A program made the position numbers and the translations under genes. From Mycobacterium sp. DL99 (GTDB taxonomy: Bacteria; Actinomycetota; Actinomycetes; Mycobacteriales; Mycobacteriaceae): a DNA stretch of 64,000 bases. The notes beneath the pieces were generated by a model that saw only the letters and a program-made list of their open reading frames with translations, did no database searches and was not told the DNA's origin. Positions 24,119 to 32,730 of this stretch are shown piece after piece. The stretch lies in contig NZ_SJOM01000007.1 of NCBI RefSeq assembly GCF_004762045.1, forward strand, positions 4,503,609-4,567,608. Reading direction: 5' to 3'. The first letter of the stretch is position 1; every line of letters begins with the position of its first letter.

Positions 24119-25327
24119 CTAGGTAACGGCGCCGGCGGTCTTGAGTTCGATGATGCGATCCCAGTCCAGACCGAGTTCGCCCAGGATGTCATCGGTCTGT
24201 TCGGCGAATCCCGGCGCCGGCCCGGTGCTCGGCGCCGTGACGTCGAATTGCACTGGGTTGGCCACCAACTCGAGCTCGCCCGCCTGCACGAGGTACTCGT
24301 TGGCCCGGATCTGGGCGTCCTTGGCGGCCTGCAGGGTGTCCTGCACGGGAGCCCACGGACCGGCCAGCGTGGCGAATCGCTCGCTCCACTCTGGCAAAGT
24401 CCCCTTCTTCATCGCCTCGGTGAGGATCTCGACCGCGTCGGGCGTGTTCTCCGCGAACGATTCAGCAGTGGCGAACCTCGGGTCGTCGATGTAGCCCTCC
24501 AGGTCCATGTGCCGGCAGACGTCGGCCCAGAACTTGGTCGGCTGCATCATCACGAACGAGATGTAACGGTCGTCCGCTGTGCCGTACAGCCCGACGAGCG
24601 GGTTGATGGGAGACCCGTGCACGCCCGGTGGCGGCGTCACCATCAGTTGGTTCAAGTGCTGGGTGAGCGCCACGGTGTGGCCCATCGACCACAGTCCGCT
24701 GCCCAGGAGCGATACGTCCACTACTGACGGCTCACCGGTGCGCTCCCGCTTGAACAACGCTGCGGCGATGCCGCCGGCCAGGTTGGTGCCCGAGATGGTG
24801 TCACCGTAGGCAGGCCCGGGTGGCGCGATCATGCCCGCCATCCCGGCCGGCGTGATCGTGGCGGCGGTGCCGGCCCGGCACCAGAACGCGGTCATGTCGT
24901 AGCCGCCCTTGACCGCCTCCTCGCCGCGAGGGCCGAGAGCGCTACCGCGGGCGTAGATGATCTTCGGGTTGACCGCACGGATGTCGTCGACGTCGATGCC
25001 GAACTTCTGCCGGTGCCCGGGCAGGAAGCTGGTGAGGAACACATCGGCCCTCTTCGCCAGCTCGAGCAGAATCTCGCGCCCTTCCGGCACCGACATGTCC
25101 AGCCCGATGCTGCGCTTGCCGCGGTTGGCGTGCTCGATGTTCGGGTTGGGGTCGCCCTCGACGCGCAGCGGCCCGGTCTGACGCAGACCGCGCTGCGGGT
25201 CGCCGGTGACGGCGTGCTCGACCTTGATGACGTCGGCACCCCACTCCCCCAGCACAGCGCCGGCCGAGGGGACGAAGCCGTACATCGCGACCTCGAGAAC
25301 CCGGACTCCCTGCAACGGCCCACTCAT
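24119..25327 (-). CDS. CaiB/BaiF family (class III) CoA-transferase
   Basis: The 402-residue protein fits the class III CoA-transferases: the N-terminal GVRVLEVAMYGFVPSAG, ADVIKVEH, NRGKRSIGLDM, and the catalytic aspartate (about Asp144) in GGYDMTAFW. Such enzymes move CoA between two acids without ATP; family members also include racemases such as alpha-methylacyl-CoA racemase. Its start overlaps the stop of the aldehyde dehydrogenase by 4 bp. The pair suggests aldehyde to acid, then acid to acyl-CoA. Confidence 0.92.
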   Translation of the reverse strand: MSGPLQGVRVLEVAMYGFVPSAGAVLGEWGADVIKVEHAVTGDPQRGLRQTGPLRVEGDPNPNIEHANRGKRSIGLDMSVPEGREILLELAKRADVFLTSFLPGHRQKFGIDVDDIRAVNPKIIYARGSALGPRGEEAVKGGYDMTAFWCRAGTAATITPAGMAGMIAPPGPAYGDTISGTNLAGGIAAALFKRERTGEPSVVDVSLLGSGLWSMGHTVALTQHLNQLMVTPPPGVHGSPINPLVGLYGTADDRYISFVMMQPTKFWADVCRHMDLEGYIDDPRFATAESFAENTPDAVEILTEAMKKGTLPEWSERFATLAGPWAPVQDTLQAAKDAQIRANEYLVQAGELELVANPVQFDVTAPSTGPAPGFAEQTDDILGELGLDWDRIIELKTAGAVT

Positions 25328-26799
25328 GACAGCACCCGGGCGAACGTCTTGGCTTCCATGAACTCCTCGAGGCCGGCGGTCCCCATCTCCCGGCCGATGC
25401 CCGACTGCTTGTACCCGCCGAACGGACTGTCGGGACTGAAGTAGTTGCCGCCGTTGATGGAGAAGGTGCCGGTCCGGATCCGCCGGGCCACGCCGAGCGC
25501 GCGGTCCTCGCTGCCGAACACCGCTCCGGACAGCCCGTAGATCGAGTTGTTGGCGATGCGCACCGCGTCGTCGTCATCTTCGTAGGCGATGACGGCCAGC
25601 ACCGGTCCGAACACCTCCTCCTGGGCGATCTCGCTGTCCGGGTCGACATCGGCCAGCAGCGTGGGCGTGTAGAAGAAGCCGGGATTTACCTTCTCGCCGC
25701 CGGTGACCAGGGTGGCGCCGGCCTCGACGGCCCGCTTGACCATGCCGTCGACCTTGTCGCGCTGCTTCTCGCTGATCAGCGGACCCATGTAGGTCTTGGG
25801 GTCGGCCGGATCTCCGTAGCGCACCAGTCCGAAGTTGTTCTTGATCAGTTCGACGATCTCGTCCTTGTGCTTGGCCGGCACCAGCAGCCGCGAGGTCAGC
25901 GCGCAACCCTGACCGGCGTGGGTGACCATGCTGAACGCCGAGAACAGTGCGGCGGTGTTGAAGTCGGCATCGTCGAGGACGATCGCGGCGGACTTGCCGC
26001 CGAGTTCGAGGAACACCTTCTTCAAGGTCTCACTGGCCGCGGCCATGATGCGCCGGCCGGTGGGCGTGGAACCCGTGAAGGTGACCATGTCGACGTCGGG
26101 GCTCGTGGTGAGCACGGCGCCCACCTCGGGGTCCGCGCCTGACAGGACGTTGACGACGCCGGCCGGGATGTCGGTGTGGTTGGCGATCAGCTCGCCGAGC
26201 GCCAGCGTGATCAGCGGGGTGTCCGGGGCCGACTTGAGCACCACGGTGCAGCCCGCGGCCAGCGCGGGTGCCAGCTTGGCCAGGGCCAGCTGGTTCGGGT
26301 AGTTGTAGGCGATGATCGCGGCGACGACACCGCCCGCTTCCTTCTCTACCCACCGGTGGTGCTGCATGCCGCGGCTCTCGATGTTTCCGAGATCTTCGGT
26401 CAGCGGGTAGGTCTTGAGCAGCTCGCCGTAGTACCGCACGATGTCGATCGGCTGGTCGAGCTGCGCACCGGCGCACAGCGCCGCAGTGGCGCCCACCTCG
26501 GTGATGGTCAGTGCGGCCAGCTCGTCACGATGGTCGGCCAGGGCCTGGTGCAGTTGTTCCAGACAACGGATCCGCAGTTCGGTGTTGGTGGACCAGTCGG
26601 TGTTGTCGAATGCCTGCCTGGCAGCGGCGACCGCAGCCTCGGCATCGGCGACCGTGGCGTCGGGCGCGTAGCCGAACACCTCGCCGGTAGCTGGATTGAC
26701 CGAAGGAAACGTCCGCGGCGTCTCGCGCAGCTCTCCGCCGATCAACAACTTCCGGTCAGCCCGCTGTTCTTGCGCGACGGTCGGCGCTTCCTGCTGCAT
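25324..26799 (-). CDS. NAD(P)-dependent aldehyde dehydrogenase
   Basis: The roughly 490-residue ALDH has the cofactor-binding VTFTGSTPTGRRIM segment, the general-base motif LELGGKSA and the catalytic cysteine in AGQGCALTSR near residue 300. It oxidises an aldehyde to a carboxylate. Two tandem ATG codons exist (26802 and 26799); the second gives the better distance to TGAGGAGG. It is cotranscribed with the CoA-transferase downstream, and its promoter lies in a 266-bp divergent region that contains a nested dyad. Confidence 0.93.
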   Translation of the reverse strand: MQQEAPTVAQEQRADRKLLIGGELRETPRTFPSVNPATGEVFGYAPDATVADAEAAVAAARQAFDNTDWSTNTELRIRCLEQLHQALADHRDELAALTITEVGATAALCAGAQLDQPIDIVRYYGELLKTYPLTEDLGNIESRGMQHHRWVEKEAGGVVAAIIAYNYPNQLALAKLAPALAAGCTVVLKSAPDTPLITLALGELIANHTDIPAGVVNVLSGADPEVGAVLTTSPDVDMVTFTGSTPTGRRIMAAASETLKKVFLELGGKSAAIVLDDADFNTAALFSAFSMVTHAGQGCALTSRLLVPAKHKDEIVELIKNNFGLVRYGDPADPKTYMGPLISEKQRDKVDGMVKRAVEAGATLVTGGEKVNPGFFYTPTLLADVDPDSEIAQEEVFGPVLAVIAYEDDDDAVRIANNSIYGLSGAVFGSEDRALGVARRIRTGTFSINGGNYFSPDSPFGGYKQSGIGREMGTAGLEEFMEAKTFARVLS

Positions 26800-26839
26800 C
26801 ATCCTCCTCAGGCGATTCCCTACTGTGATGGAAACTGCA

Positions 26840-26878
26840 TTCTCATCACCGGCGAATCATACATTCGCTCGATGAGAA
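26840..26878. promoter_or_regulatory. Nested dyad in the ALDH/SDR divergent promoter
   Basis: TTCTCATC (26840-26847) and GATGAGAA (26871-26878) enclose a second inverted pair GCGAAT-CATAC-ATTCGC (26852-26868). A further half-site-like TTCTCATAATC lies at 26995-27005, near the SDR gene. The arrangement suggests cooperative repressor sites controlling both directions. Confidence 0.5.
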
Positions 26879-27065
26879 CTCAAGTGAAAGCTAGATCAGC
26901 TAGTCATGCCCTATTCGCCGCCGGTCCGCCATCCGCGCAGGCGGCGCGCGGGTTCCGCTCAGATCTTGCGGTGCACACTGCTCCGAGAGTACGGTTCTCA
27001 TAATCGGAAGGATGATTCTTGACCCCTGAGAAAGCCCGGCTTCGCCCGGCGGCCGGAGAACTGTC

Positions 27066-27767
27066 ATGAAGAATGCCGTTGTCACCGGAGGAGGTTCGGG
27101 CATCGGGGCGGCCATCGTCGCCCGGTTGCGCGCCGACGGCCTCAACGTCGCGATACTCGACCTACAGCCATCGGACGACGATTTCGCGCATGTCGCGGAC
27201 GTGACCGACCGCGCCGCCGTCGACACCGCACTCAATGCGGTTCGCGCCCAACTCGGCCCGATCTCGGTGCTGGTCAACGCCGCCGGCCTGGACTGCTTCA
27301 AGCGCTTCAGCGATGTCTCGTTCGAGAAGTGGCAGCAGATCATCGACGTCAACCTGAACGGCGTATTCCACTGCATCCAGGCAGTACTGCCCGACATGCT
27401 CGAGGCCGGCTGGGGTCGCATCGTCAACATCTCGTCGTCGAGCACACATTCGGGCCAGCCCTTCATGTCGCCCTACGTCGCGGCGAAGTCCGCGGTGAAC
27501 GGCCTGACCAAGAGCTTGGCGCTGGAACTCGGCCCGAACGGCATCACGGTCAATGCCGTGCCGCCGGGATTCATCGACACTCCAATGCTGCGCAAGGCCG
27601 AAGGCAAGGGCTTCCTCGGGGACACCGACAAGCAGATCGAGCAGACCCCGGTGCGGCGAATGGGCAAGCCGGAAGACATCGCCGCCGCCTGCGCCTTCTT
27701 CGTCTCCGAAGAGGCGAGCTACATCACCGGCCAGATCCTCGGCGTCAACGGCGGCCGTAACACCTGA
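27066..27767 (+). CDS. SDR family oxidoreductase (FabG-like)
   Basis: The 233-residue classical SDR has TGGGSGIG for NAD(P), VNAAGL for NNAG, SSSSTHSG with the catalytic Ser and YVAAK with Tyr and Lys, and ends in the usual TGQILGVNGG. It is slightly shorter than most SDRs but complete. It would interconvert a secondary alcohol and a ketone. It heads a plus-strand group SDR - mycofactocin SDR - ferredoxin - P450 and is divergent from the ALDH gene. Confidence 0.92.
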   Translation: MKNAVVTGGGSGIGAAIVARLRADGLNVAILDLQPSDDDFAHVADVTDRAAVDTALNAVRAQLGPISVLVNAAGLDCFKRFSDVSFEKWQQIIDVNLNGVFHCIQAVLPDMLEAGWGRIVNISSSSTHSGQPFMSPYVAAKSAVNGLTKSLALELGPNGITVNAVPPGFIDTPMLRKAEGKGFLGDTDKQIEQTPVRRMGKPEDIAAACAFFVSEEASYITGQILGVNGGRNT

Positions 27768-27811
27768 CGCGCATGTCGCGCACCCGAAACATCATCAGCG
27801 AAAGGACAATT

Positions 27812-28687
27812 GTGGGAAACAGCGCAGAAGGCAGGGTTGCCGGGAAGGTCGCATTCATCACCGGCGCGGCACGCGGCCAGGGCCGCAGCCACGCGATCCG
27901 GCTCGCCGAAGAGGGCGCCGACATCATCGCGGTCGACATCTGTAAGAACTACGACACCGTCGGCTATGCGATGGCCACGCCAGAGGACCTCGAAGAGACC
28001 AAGAACTACGTCGAGAAGACCGGGCGCCGGATCGTCACCGCTCAGGCCGATGTCCGCAACGAAGCCGAGTTGCGGGGCGCGCTGGAAGCGGGGCTCGCGG
28101 AGTTCGGCAGGCTCGACATCGTCGTGGCGCAGGCCGGCATCGCCGCGATGAAGGGCGAGCCCGCGATGCAAGCCTGGACCGATGGCATCAACACCAACTT
28201 CGTGGGCACGATAAACGCCATCCAGGTCGCGCTGCCGCACCTCACCCAGGGCGCTTCGATCATCGCGACCGCATCGGCCGCCGCTCTGATGGACGCCCAC
28301 AGCAAGCCCAACCCGGGCGCCGATCCGGGCGGCATGGGCTACATGATCTCCAAGCGGCTAATCTCCGAATACGTACACGCGCTGGCCACCGAACTGGCGG
28401 TGCGCGGCATCCGCGCCAACGTCATTCACCCCACCAACTGCAATACCAACATGCTGCAGAGCGAGCCGATGTACCGCTCGTTCCGACCGGATCTGGAGAA
28501 CCCGACCCGTGCCGACGCCGAGCCCGTGTTCGGTGTGCAGCAGGCCATGAAGGTCAACTTCATCGAGCCCGAGGACATCAGCAACGCGGTGCTGTGGCTG
28601 GCCTCCGACGAGTCACGCTTCGTCACCGGCATGCAGCTGCGGGTCGACGCCGGTGGCTACCTCAAGTGGTACGACTACCACGTGTGA
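27812..28687 (+). CDS. Mycofactocin-coupled SDR family oxidoreductase
   Basis: The 291-residue protein has the TGAARGQGRSHA glycine motif, the extended insert KNYDTVGYAMATPEDLEET, VAQAGI and MISKR with a Tyr upstream (GMGYMISK), and ends MQLRVDAGGYLKW. This length and the AARGQGRSHA motif define the mycofactocin-coupled SDRs, which re-oxidise bound NADH through the peptide cofactor mycofactocin. The start is GTG 27812 with AAAGGA upstream, 44 bp after the previous gene. It probably oxidises the alcohol formed by the adjacent P450. Confidence 0.92.
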   Translation: MGNSAEGRVAGKVAFITGAARGQGRSHAIRLAEEGADIIAVDICKNYDTVGYAMATPEDLEETKNYVEKTGRRIVTAQADVRNEAELRGALEAGLAEFGRLDIVVAQAGIAAMKGEPAMQAWTDGINTNFVGTINAIQVALPHLTQGASIIATASAAALMDAHSKPNPGADPGGMGYMISKRLISEYVHALATELAVRGIRANVIHPTNCNTNMLQSEPMYRSFRPDLENPTRADAEPVFGVQQAMKVNFIEPEDISNAVLWLASDESRFVTGMQLRVDAGGYLKWYDYHV

Positions 28688-28721
28688 TTCCGCATCCGCA
28701 GATTCGAAAGGAATTGGCGTA

Positions 28722-28916
28722 GTGAAAGTTTCGGTCGATGCCAGTCGCTGCCAGGGCCACACCCTGTGCGCGATGATCGCACCCGACTCGTTCGTCCTCG
28801 ACGACGTCGACGGCCACTCGTCACCGGTTTCCGATGTGGTGCCCGCTGATCAGGAGGACGCGGTCCGCGAGGCCGCACACTCCTGCCCCGAGCAAGCCAT
28901 TGTCATCGAAGATTGA
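28722..28916 (+). CDS. Single-cluster ferredoxin (3Fe-4S type)
   Basis: The 64-residue protein has Cys10, Cys16 and Cys55 in the pattern CQGHTLC ... CPEQAI; the position of the second CxxC cysteine is taken by Gly/His, so a [3Fe-4S] cluster is expected, as in many ferredoxins that serve mycobacterial P450s. It lies 31 bp before a P450 gene, which makes it the likely electron donor for that enzyme. GTG start, AAAGGA upstream. A reductase is not adjacent. Confidence 0.92.
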   Translation: MKVSVDASRCQGHTLCAMIAPDSFVLDDVDGHSSPVSDVVPADQEDAVREAAHSCPEQAIVIED

Positions 28917-28947
28917 TGTCGACCCGAATACAAAGGGAGCCAACGCC

Positions 28948-30342
28948 GTGAGCACCGATGAGCAGCTTGCTCGAAGAGCATCCAGCACTGACGATGTTGC
29001 GACTGACGACGACCGCAAGCAGAACAACTATCACTTCGACCGGCACACACCGGAATACCGGTTGCAGTTCGAGAAGATCACCGAGGAGATGCAGTCCCGC
29101 TGCCCGATGGCGTGGACTGACGTCTACAACGGGCACTGGGTGGCCGCGGGCAGCAAGGAGGTCTTCGAGCTGGCCCGCTGCCCCGTGGTGTCCAACCACC
29201 ACGATCTGAGCGGTGAGACCCCGTATCAAGGCATCACCATCCCCAAGGCGCAGCGAGCCACCGTCGTTCGCGGCGGCATCCTGGAGATGGACGAACCGGA
29301 GCACAGCCTCTACCGCGGGGCGCTGAATCCGTACCTGTCCCCCGCCGCGATAAAACGCTGGAAACCGTTCGTCGACGAGATCGTCCGGGCCGCAATCGAC
29401 GAGAAGATCGAAAGCGGTCGTATCGATTTCGTCGATGACCTGGCCAACATCGTGCCGGCCGTGCTGACCCTGGCGATGATGGGCATCAAGCTCGACAAAT
29501 GGATGATCTACAGCGAGCCGGCCCACCTGTCGGTATCCACACCGGAACACTCACCCGACGCCGCACGCGTCGCGGAGATGAACCGGCAGATGGGCATCGA
29601 CATGATCAACACGATGATGGAGGTCCGGGAGAACCCGCGGCCGGGTCTGGTCAACGCCCTGCTGCAGCTGCGGATCGACGGTGAACCCGCTCCGGATCTG
29701 GAGATCCTGGGCAATCTCGGGTTGATCATCGGCGGCGGCTTCGACACCACCACAGCCCTCACCGCGCACTCACTGGAATGGCTCTCGCAGAACCCGGCGG
29801 AGCGGGAACGCCTCAGCACGGAGCGCGACGCCCTGCTCGACCCTGCCACCGAGGAATTCCTGCGCTTCTACACGCCGGCACCCGGTGATGGACGCACCTT
29901 CTCCGGCGACACCGAGTTCGAGGGCACCCAGTTCAAGGAGGGCGAGCGGCTCTGGATCTCCTGGGCAATGGCCAATCGCGATCCGTCGGTCTTCGAGCAG
30001 CCCAACGAGCTCATCATGGACCGCAAGGGCAATCGGCACTTCAGCTTCGGCATCGGCGTCCACCGGTGCGTGGGCTCCAACGTGGCACGAACGGTTTTCA
30101 AGTCGATGCTCACCGCTGTGCTGGACCGGATGCCGGACTACCGCTGTGACCCCGAGGGCACTGAACACTACGAGACCATCGGTGTCATCCAGGGTATGAA
30201 GCACTTACCTGCAACGTTCACCCCGGGCAAGAGACTGGGACCGGGTCTGGACGAGACCCTGGAGAAGCTGCAACGCATCTGCGACGAACAGCTTCCGGCC
30301 CGGCCGATCACCGAGCACAAGGATGCCGTCGTCATCGACTAG
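28948..30342 (+). CDS. Cytochrome P450 (b) with its own ferredoxin gene
   Basis: The 464-residue P450 has the I-helix motif IGGGFDTTTALT (Asp as the acid), ExxR in EEFLRF, and the heme loop FGIGVHRCVGS. It is longer than the other P450s in the window because of an N-terminal extension and a C-terminal tail. GTG start at 28948 with AAAGGGAG upstream; the ferredoxin gene ends 31 bp before it. It is the best candidate in this group for creating the hydroxyl group that the two upstream SDRs would oxidise. Confidence 0.94.
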   Translation: MSTDEQLARRASSTDDVATDDDRKQNNYHFDRHTPEYRLQFEKITEEMQSRCPMAWTDVYNGHWVAAGSKEVFELARCPVVSNHHDLSGETPYQGITIPKAQRATVVRGGILEMDEPEHSLYRGALNPYLSPAAIKRWKPFVDEIVRAAIDEKIESGRIDFVDDLANIVPAVLTLAMMGIKLDKWMIYSEPAHLSVSTPEHSPDAARVAEMNRQMGIDMINTMMEVRENPRPGLVNALLQLRIDGEPAPDLEILGNLGLIIGGGFDTTTALTAHSLEWLSQNPAERERLSTERDALLDPATEEFLRFYTPAPGDGRTFSGDTEFEGTQFKEGERLWISWAMANRDPSVFEQPNELIMDRKGNRHFSFGIGVHRCVGSNVARTVFKSMLTAVLDRMPDYRCDPEGTEHYETIGVIQGMKHLPATFTPGKRLGPGLDETLEKLQRICDEQLPARPITEHKDAVVID

Positions 30343-30468
30343 CGCAACCGGCACCGCATTTCCGAGGACGCCTTGTACGTCTGCCGCCTGTTAACCTCGA
30401 ATGAGGCCGGGTCCGGCAAACGTGCAAGGCGTCGCCTTTTTGGGCGAACAACATGGGGGTTCCAACAG

Positions 30469-30807
30469 GTGATCAAGTCTTCTTTCAAGTACATCGCGGC
30501 CGCTCTCGGCGGACTGGCGCTGTCCGTTCCGCTGTCAGCGGGGCTGGCGTCCGCCCAACCCGATTTCAGCGGCGTCGTCAACACGACATGTAGCTACGAG
30601 CAGGTGATGGCGGCGCTCAACGCTCAGCGTCCCGACCTGGCCCAGCAGTTCAACGCTTCTCCGTTCGCCCAGGGTGCGTTGCGTAACTTCCTGGCCTCGG
30701 GACCGGTCGAGCGCCAGCAGACAGTGGCCCAACTGCAGGGCAGCCCGGCGGCCGCGCAGTACTTCGGGCCGATCAACTCGATCGCGGGCAGCTGCAACAA
30801 CTACTGA
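30469..30807 (+). CDS. Hemophore-related secreted protein
   Basis: The 112-residue product has a signal peptide (YIAAALGGLALSVPLSAGLASAQ) and a small helical domain with CSYEQVMAALNAQRPDLAQQF and a terminal GSCNNY, the two-cysteine pattern of the mycobacterial heme-binding (Rv0203-like) family. It may scavenge heme outside the membrane or act in an unknown envelope role. The GTG at 30469 is chosen as start; the frame is open further back without family-like sequence. Its position next to P450 genes is suggestive but may be chance. Confidence 0.82.
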   Translation: MIKSSFKYIAAALGGLALSVPLSAGLASAQPDFSGVVNTTCSYEQVMAALNAQRPDLAQQFNASPFAQGALRNFLASGPVERQQTVAQLQGSPAAAQYFGPINSIAGSCNNY

Positions 30808-30834
30808 CCTTCCTCGCCTGATCGTTCATGCATT

Positions 30835-30880
30835 GTCACGCTGGAGTGGCTCCGGATCTCTACCGCCACTCCGGCGTGAC
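30835..30880. terminator. Hairpin between convergent genes
   Basis: GTCACGCTGGAGTGG (30835-30849) pairs with CCACTCCGGCGTGAC (30866-30880), 15 positions with one G-U pair, between the hemophore-related gene and the AveC-like gene whose stops converge. It is the likely terminator of the long minus-strand series too. Confidence 0.75.
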
Positions 30881-30903
30881 GACTGCACGCCGGGACGCGC
30901 CGG

Positions 30904-31683
30904 CTATTTCGGCTGATTCGGCACCCCGGGGAACAACTGCTCGGTCGGTCCCACGGTCACCCACCCACCCAGTTTGGTGACCAGGTGCGGCGCGAAGACC
31001 GAGGCGTAGACCGCGTGCCCGACCACGATGACGGCGATCACCGACAGCGCCGCTGACTGCAGTCGCGTCGTGGAGACCTTGTCCGCCCACATCTCGATGA
31101 CGTTGCGGCCCTCGGCATCGGTTCGGCCGAGCAGGTAGGTGAACACCATCATCTGGACACCCATCGCGATGGCGTCGTAGATCGGGTACTGGTGTTTGGT
31201 CCCCTCCCAGAGGCCCAGTCCCTCGATCACGTAGCCGTAGTAGAACAGGCCGAGCCGCGCGCCGATGATCGCGTTGAAGAACAAGGCCCAGCAGAACCCG
31301 ACCGCGAAGCCCACCAGCAACAGCGTCTGCGGCCGACGCCAGTTCCACGTCCCGGCCACCCAACGCCCCAGCGCTGCACCGATGATGGCCGGCAACACGA
31401 AGTACCCCATGTAGCCGACGGGTACCGCCGAGGGAAGCCCGCCCCAGGTCATGTTGAGCGGCCACCACGACGGCATCCGCGGCAGCGCTGGCGGAAACTG
31501 CGCGTACATCGCCCAGTCGTAGGGCGCCTCGATCCAAGAGAACGACAGCGCCGAGATACAGAGCAACAGCAACGGATGCAGGCGCCCGCGCCGGTAACTC
31601 AGGTAGATCCCGACGGCCAGGAAACCCAGACCGGTGATGTACGCGAATGCCACCCCGGCCTTGATCAGGAAGTCGACGCTCAC
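30904..31683 (-). CDS. AveC-family multi-pass membrane protein (second copy)
   Basis: The 259-residue protein has six or seven hydrophobic segments and aromatic loops (SWIEAPYDWAMYAQF, NMTWGGLPSAVPVGY) typical of proteins annotated as spirocyclase AveC family, named after the Streptomyces protein acting in avermectin spiroketal formation. In mycobacteria their reaction is unknown; a cyclase or isomerase acting on a lipophilic P450 or SDR product in the membrane is possible. The GTG start overlaps the stop of a 38-aa membrane-protein gene by 4 bp (GTGA). A longer paralogue is at 38542. Confidence 0.8.
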   Translation of the reverse strand: MSVDFLIKAGVAFAYITGLGFLAVGIYLSYRRGRLHPLLLLCISALSFSWIEAPYDWAMYAQFPPALPRMPSWWPLNMTWGGLPSAVPVGYMGYFVLPAIIGAALGRWVAGTWNWRRPQTLLLVGFAVGFCWALFFNAIIGARLGLFYYGYVIEGLGLWEGTKHQYPIYDAIAMGVQMMVFTYLLGRTDAEGRNVIEMWADKVSTTRLQSAALSVIAVIVVGHAVYASVFAPHLVTKLGGWVTVGPTEQLFPGVPNQPK

Positions 31684-31796
31684 GGCTCGACCTCCCGATC
31701 GGGTTGGCGCCGCGCCTCAGGGTCGAAGTACAGCACCAGGCCGACGACGAGGGCAATCAGGACGAACAGGCTGCCGAGCATGATGAGGGCGCCCAC
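31680..31796 (-). CDS. 38-aa single-pass membrane protein
   Basis: This short gene begins with GTG at 31796, five bases after a strong AAGGAGG, and encodes 38 residues: a hydrophobic helix (LIMLGSLFVLIALVVGLVLYF) followed by a charged tail (DPEARRQPDREVEP). Its TGA overlaps the GTG of the AveC-like gene (GTGA), a typical translational coupling. It lies 30 bp after the mycofactocin SDR. It is probably a small partner subunit of the membrane enzyme encoded next. The size means most gene callers would miss it. Confidence 0.7.
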   Translation of the reverse strand: MGALIMLGSLFVLIALVVGLVLYFDPEARRQPDREVEP

Positions 31797-31826
31797 TACC
31801 ACCTCCTTCTGATGCGATGCCCGGTG

Positions 31827-32705
31827 TTAACGGCCAGGTCCGTTGGGCCACTTGAGCAATGAGCCGCCATCGACGCGGATCTGCTGTCCGGTGATGTAGC
31901 GGCTGTCGTCGCTGGCCAGGAACACACCGAGGTTGGCCATGTCCTCGGGTTCGATGTACGGGATCGGCATCGCCTGGAAGATCGTGAACAACGGCTCGGC
32001 ATCCTCACGGGTGGCCTTCTTGCCCTCGGCGGTCAGATCGGGCCGGAACATCGAGTACATGCCGTCGTTCTGCAGCAGGTGCGTATTGCAGTTGGTGGGG
32101 TGAATGGCGTTGACCCGGATCATCTTCGGAGCCAGGTGCAGACTCATCTCCTCGACGTACTCGATGACGACGCGCTTGCTCCATCCGTAGCCCGCCCCGC
32201 CGGGGCCCATGTTGGGGTTGTCAGTGGTGCCCCGGATCATGCCGGCGGTCGATCCGGTGACGATGATCGACGAACCGTCGGGCAGGTGCGGGACGGTGAC
32301 CGCGACGGTGTTCATCACCCCGACCAGGTCGACGTCGGAGGCGTCGACGAACTGCATGGGATCCGGCCTGCCCATCGCCATCGGAAGAATGCCGGCGTTG
32401 GCAACCACGATGTCGATCCTCCCGAGATCGGCGATTCCGGCCTCCACCGCGTCGCGCAGCTCGTGGCGCTCTCGGACGTCGGCGACGCGGGCGACGACGC
32501 GCCGGCCGAGTTCCTTGACCGCCCTTTCGGTTTCGGCGAGGTCATCGGGCGTGGCCAACGGATAGGGATTGGACGGGATGTCGCGGCAGATGTCGACCGC
32601 GATGATGTCGGCACCTTCGGCGGCCATCGCGATCGCATGTGCCCGCCCTTGTCCGCGGGCCGCACCGGTGATGAAAGCGACCTTGCCATCGAGCTTTCCG
32701 GTCAT
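31827..32705 (-). CDS. Mycofactocin-coupled SDR family oxidoreductase
   Basis: The 292-residue SDR has TGAARGQGRAHA, the insert RDIPSNPYPLATPDDLAET, VANAGI, VTGSTAG and YGWSKR, and ends QQIRVDGGSLLKW, all typical of mycofactocin-coupled dehydrogenases. The start ATG 32705 has TAGGAG upstream; the frame is open beyond it but runs into the preceding P450 region. It is the third protein of this class in the window and closely parallels the one at 27812, with both next to P450 genes. Confidence 0.93.
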   Translation of the reverse strand: MTGKLDGKVAFITGAARGQGRAHAIAMAAEGADIIAVDICRDIPSNPYPLATPDDLAETERAVKELGRRVVARVADVRERHELRDAVEAGIADLGRIDIVVANAGILPMAMGRPDPMQFVDASDVDLVGVMNTVAVTVPHLPDGSSIIVTGSTAGMIRGTTDNPNMGPGGAGYGWSKRVVIEYVEEMSLHLAPKMIRVNAIHPTNCNTHLLQNDGMYSMFRPDLTAEGKKATREDAEPLFTIFQAMPIPYIEPEDMANLGVFLASDDSRYITGQQIRVDGGSLLKWPNGPGR

Positions 32706-32730
32706 CTGGGCTCCTATGTGTGTTGGCCGG

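Noticed and set aside
28834..28947. N-terminal extension of P450 (b) overlapping the ferredoxin gene
   Set aside because: It runs through the ferredoxin coding sequence in another frame; GTG 28948 has AAAGGGAG and gives a normal P450 length.
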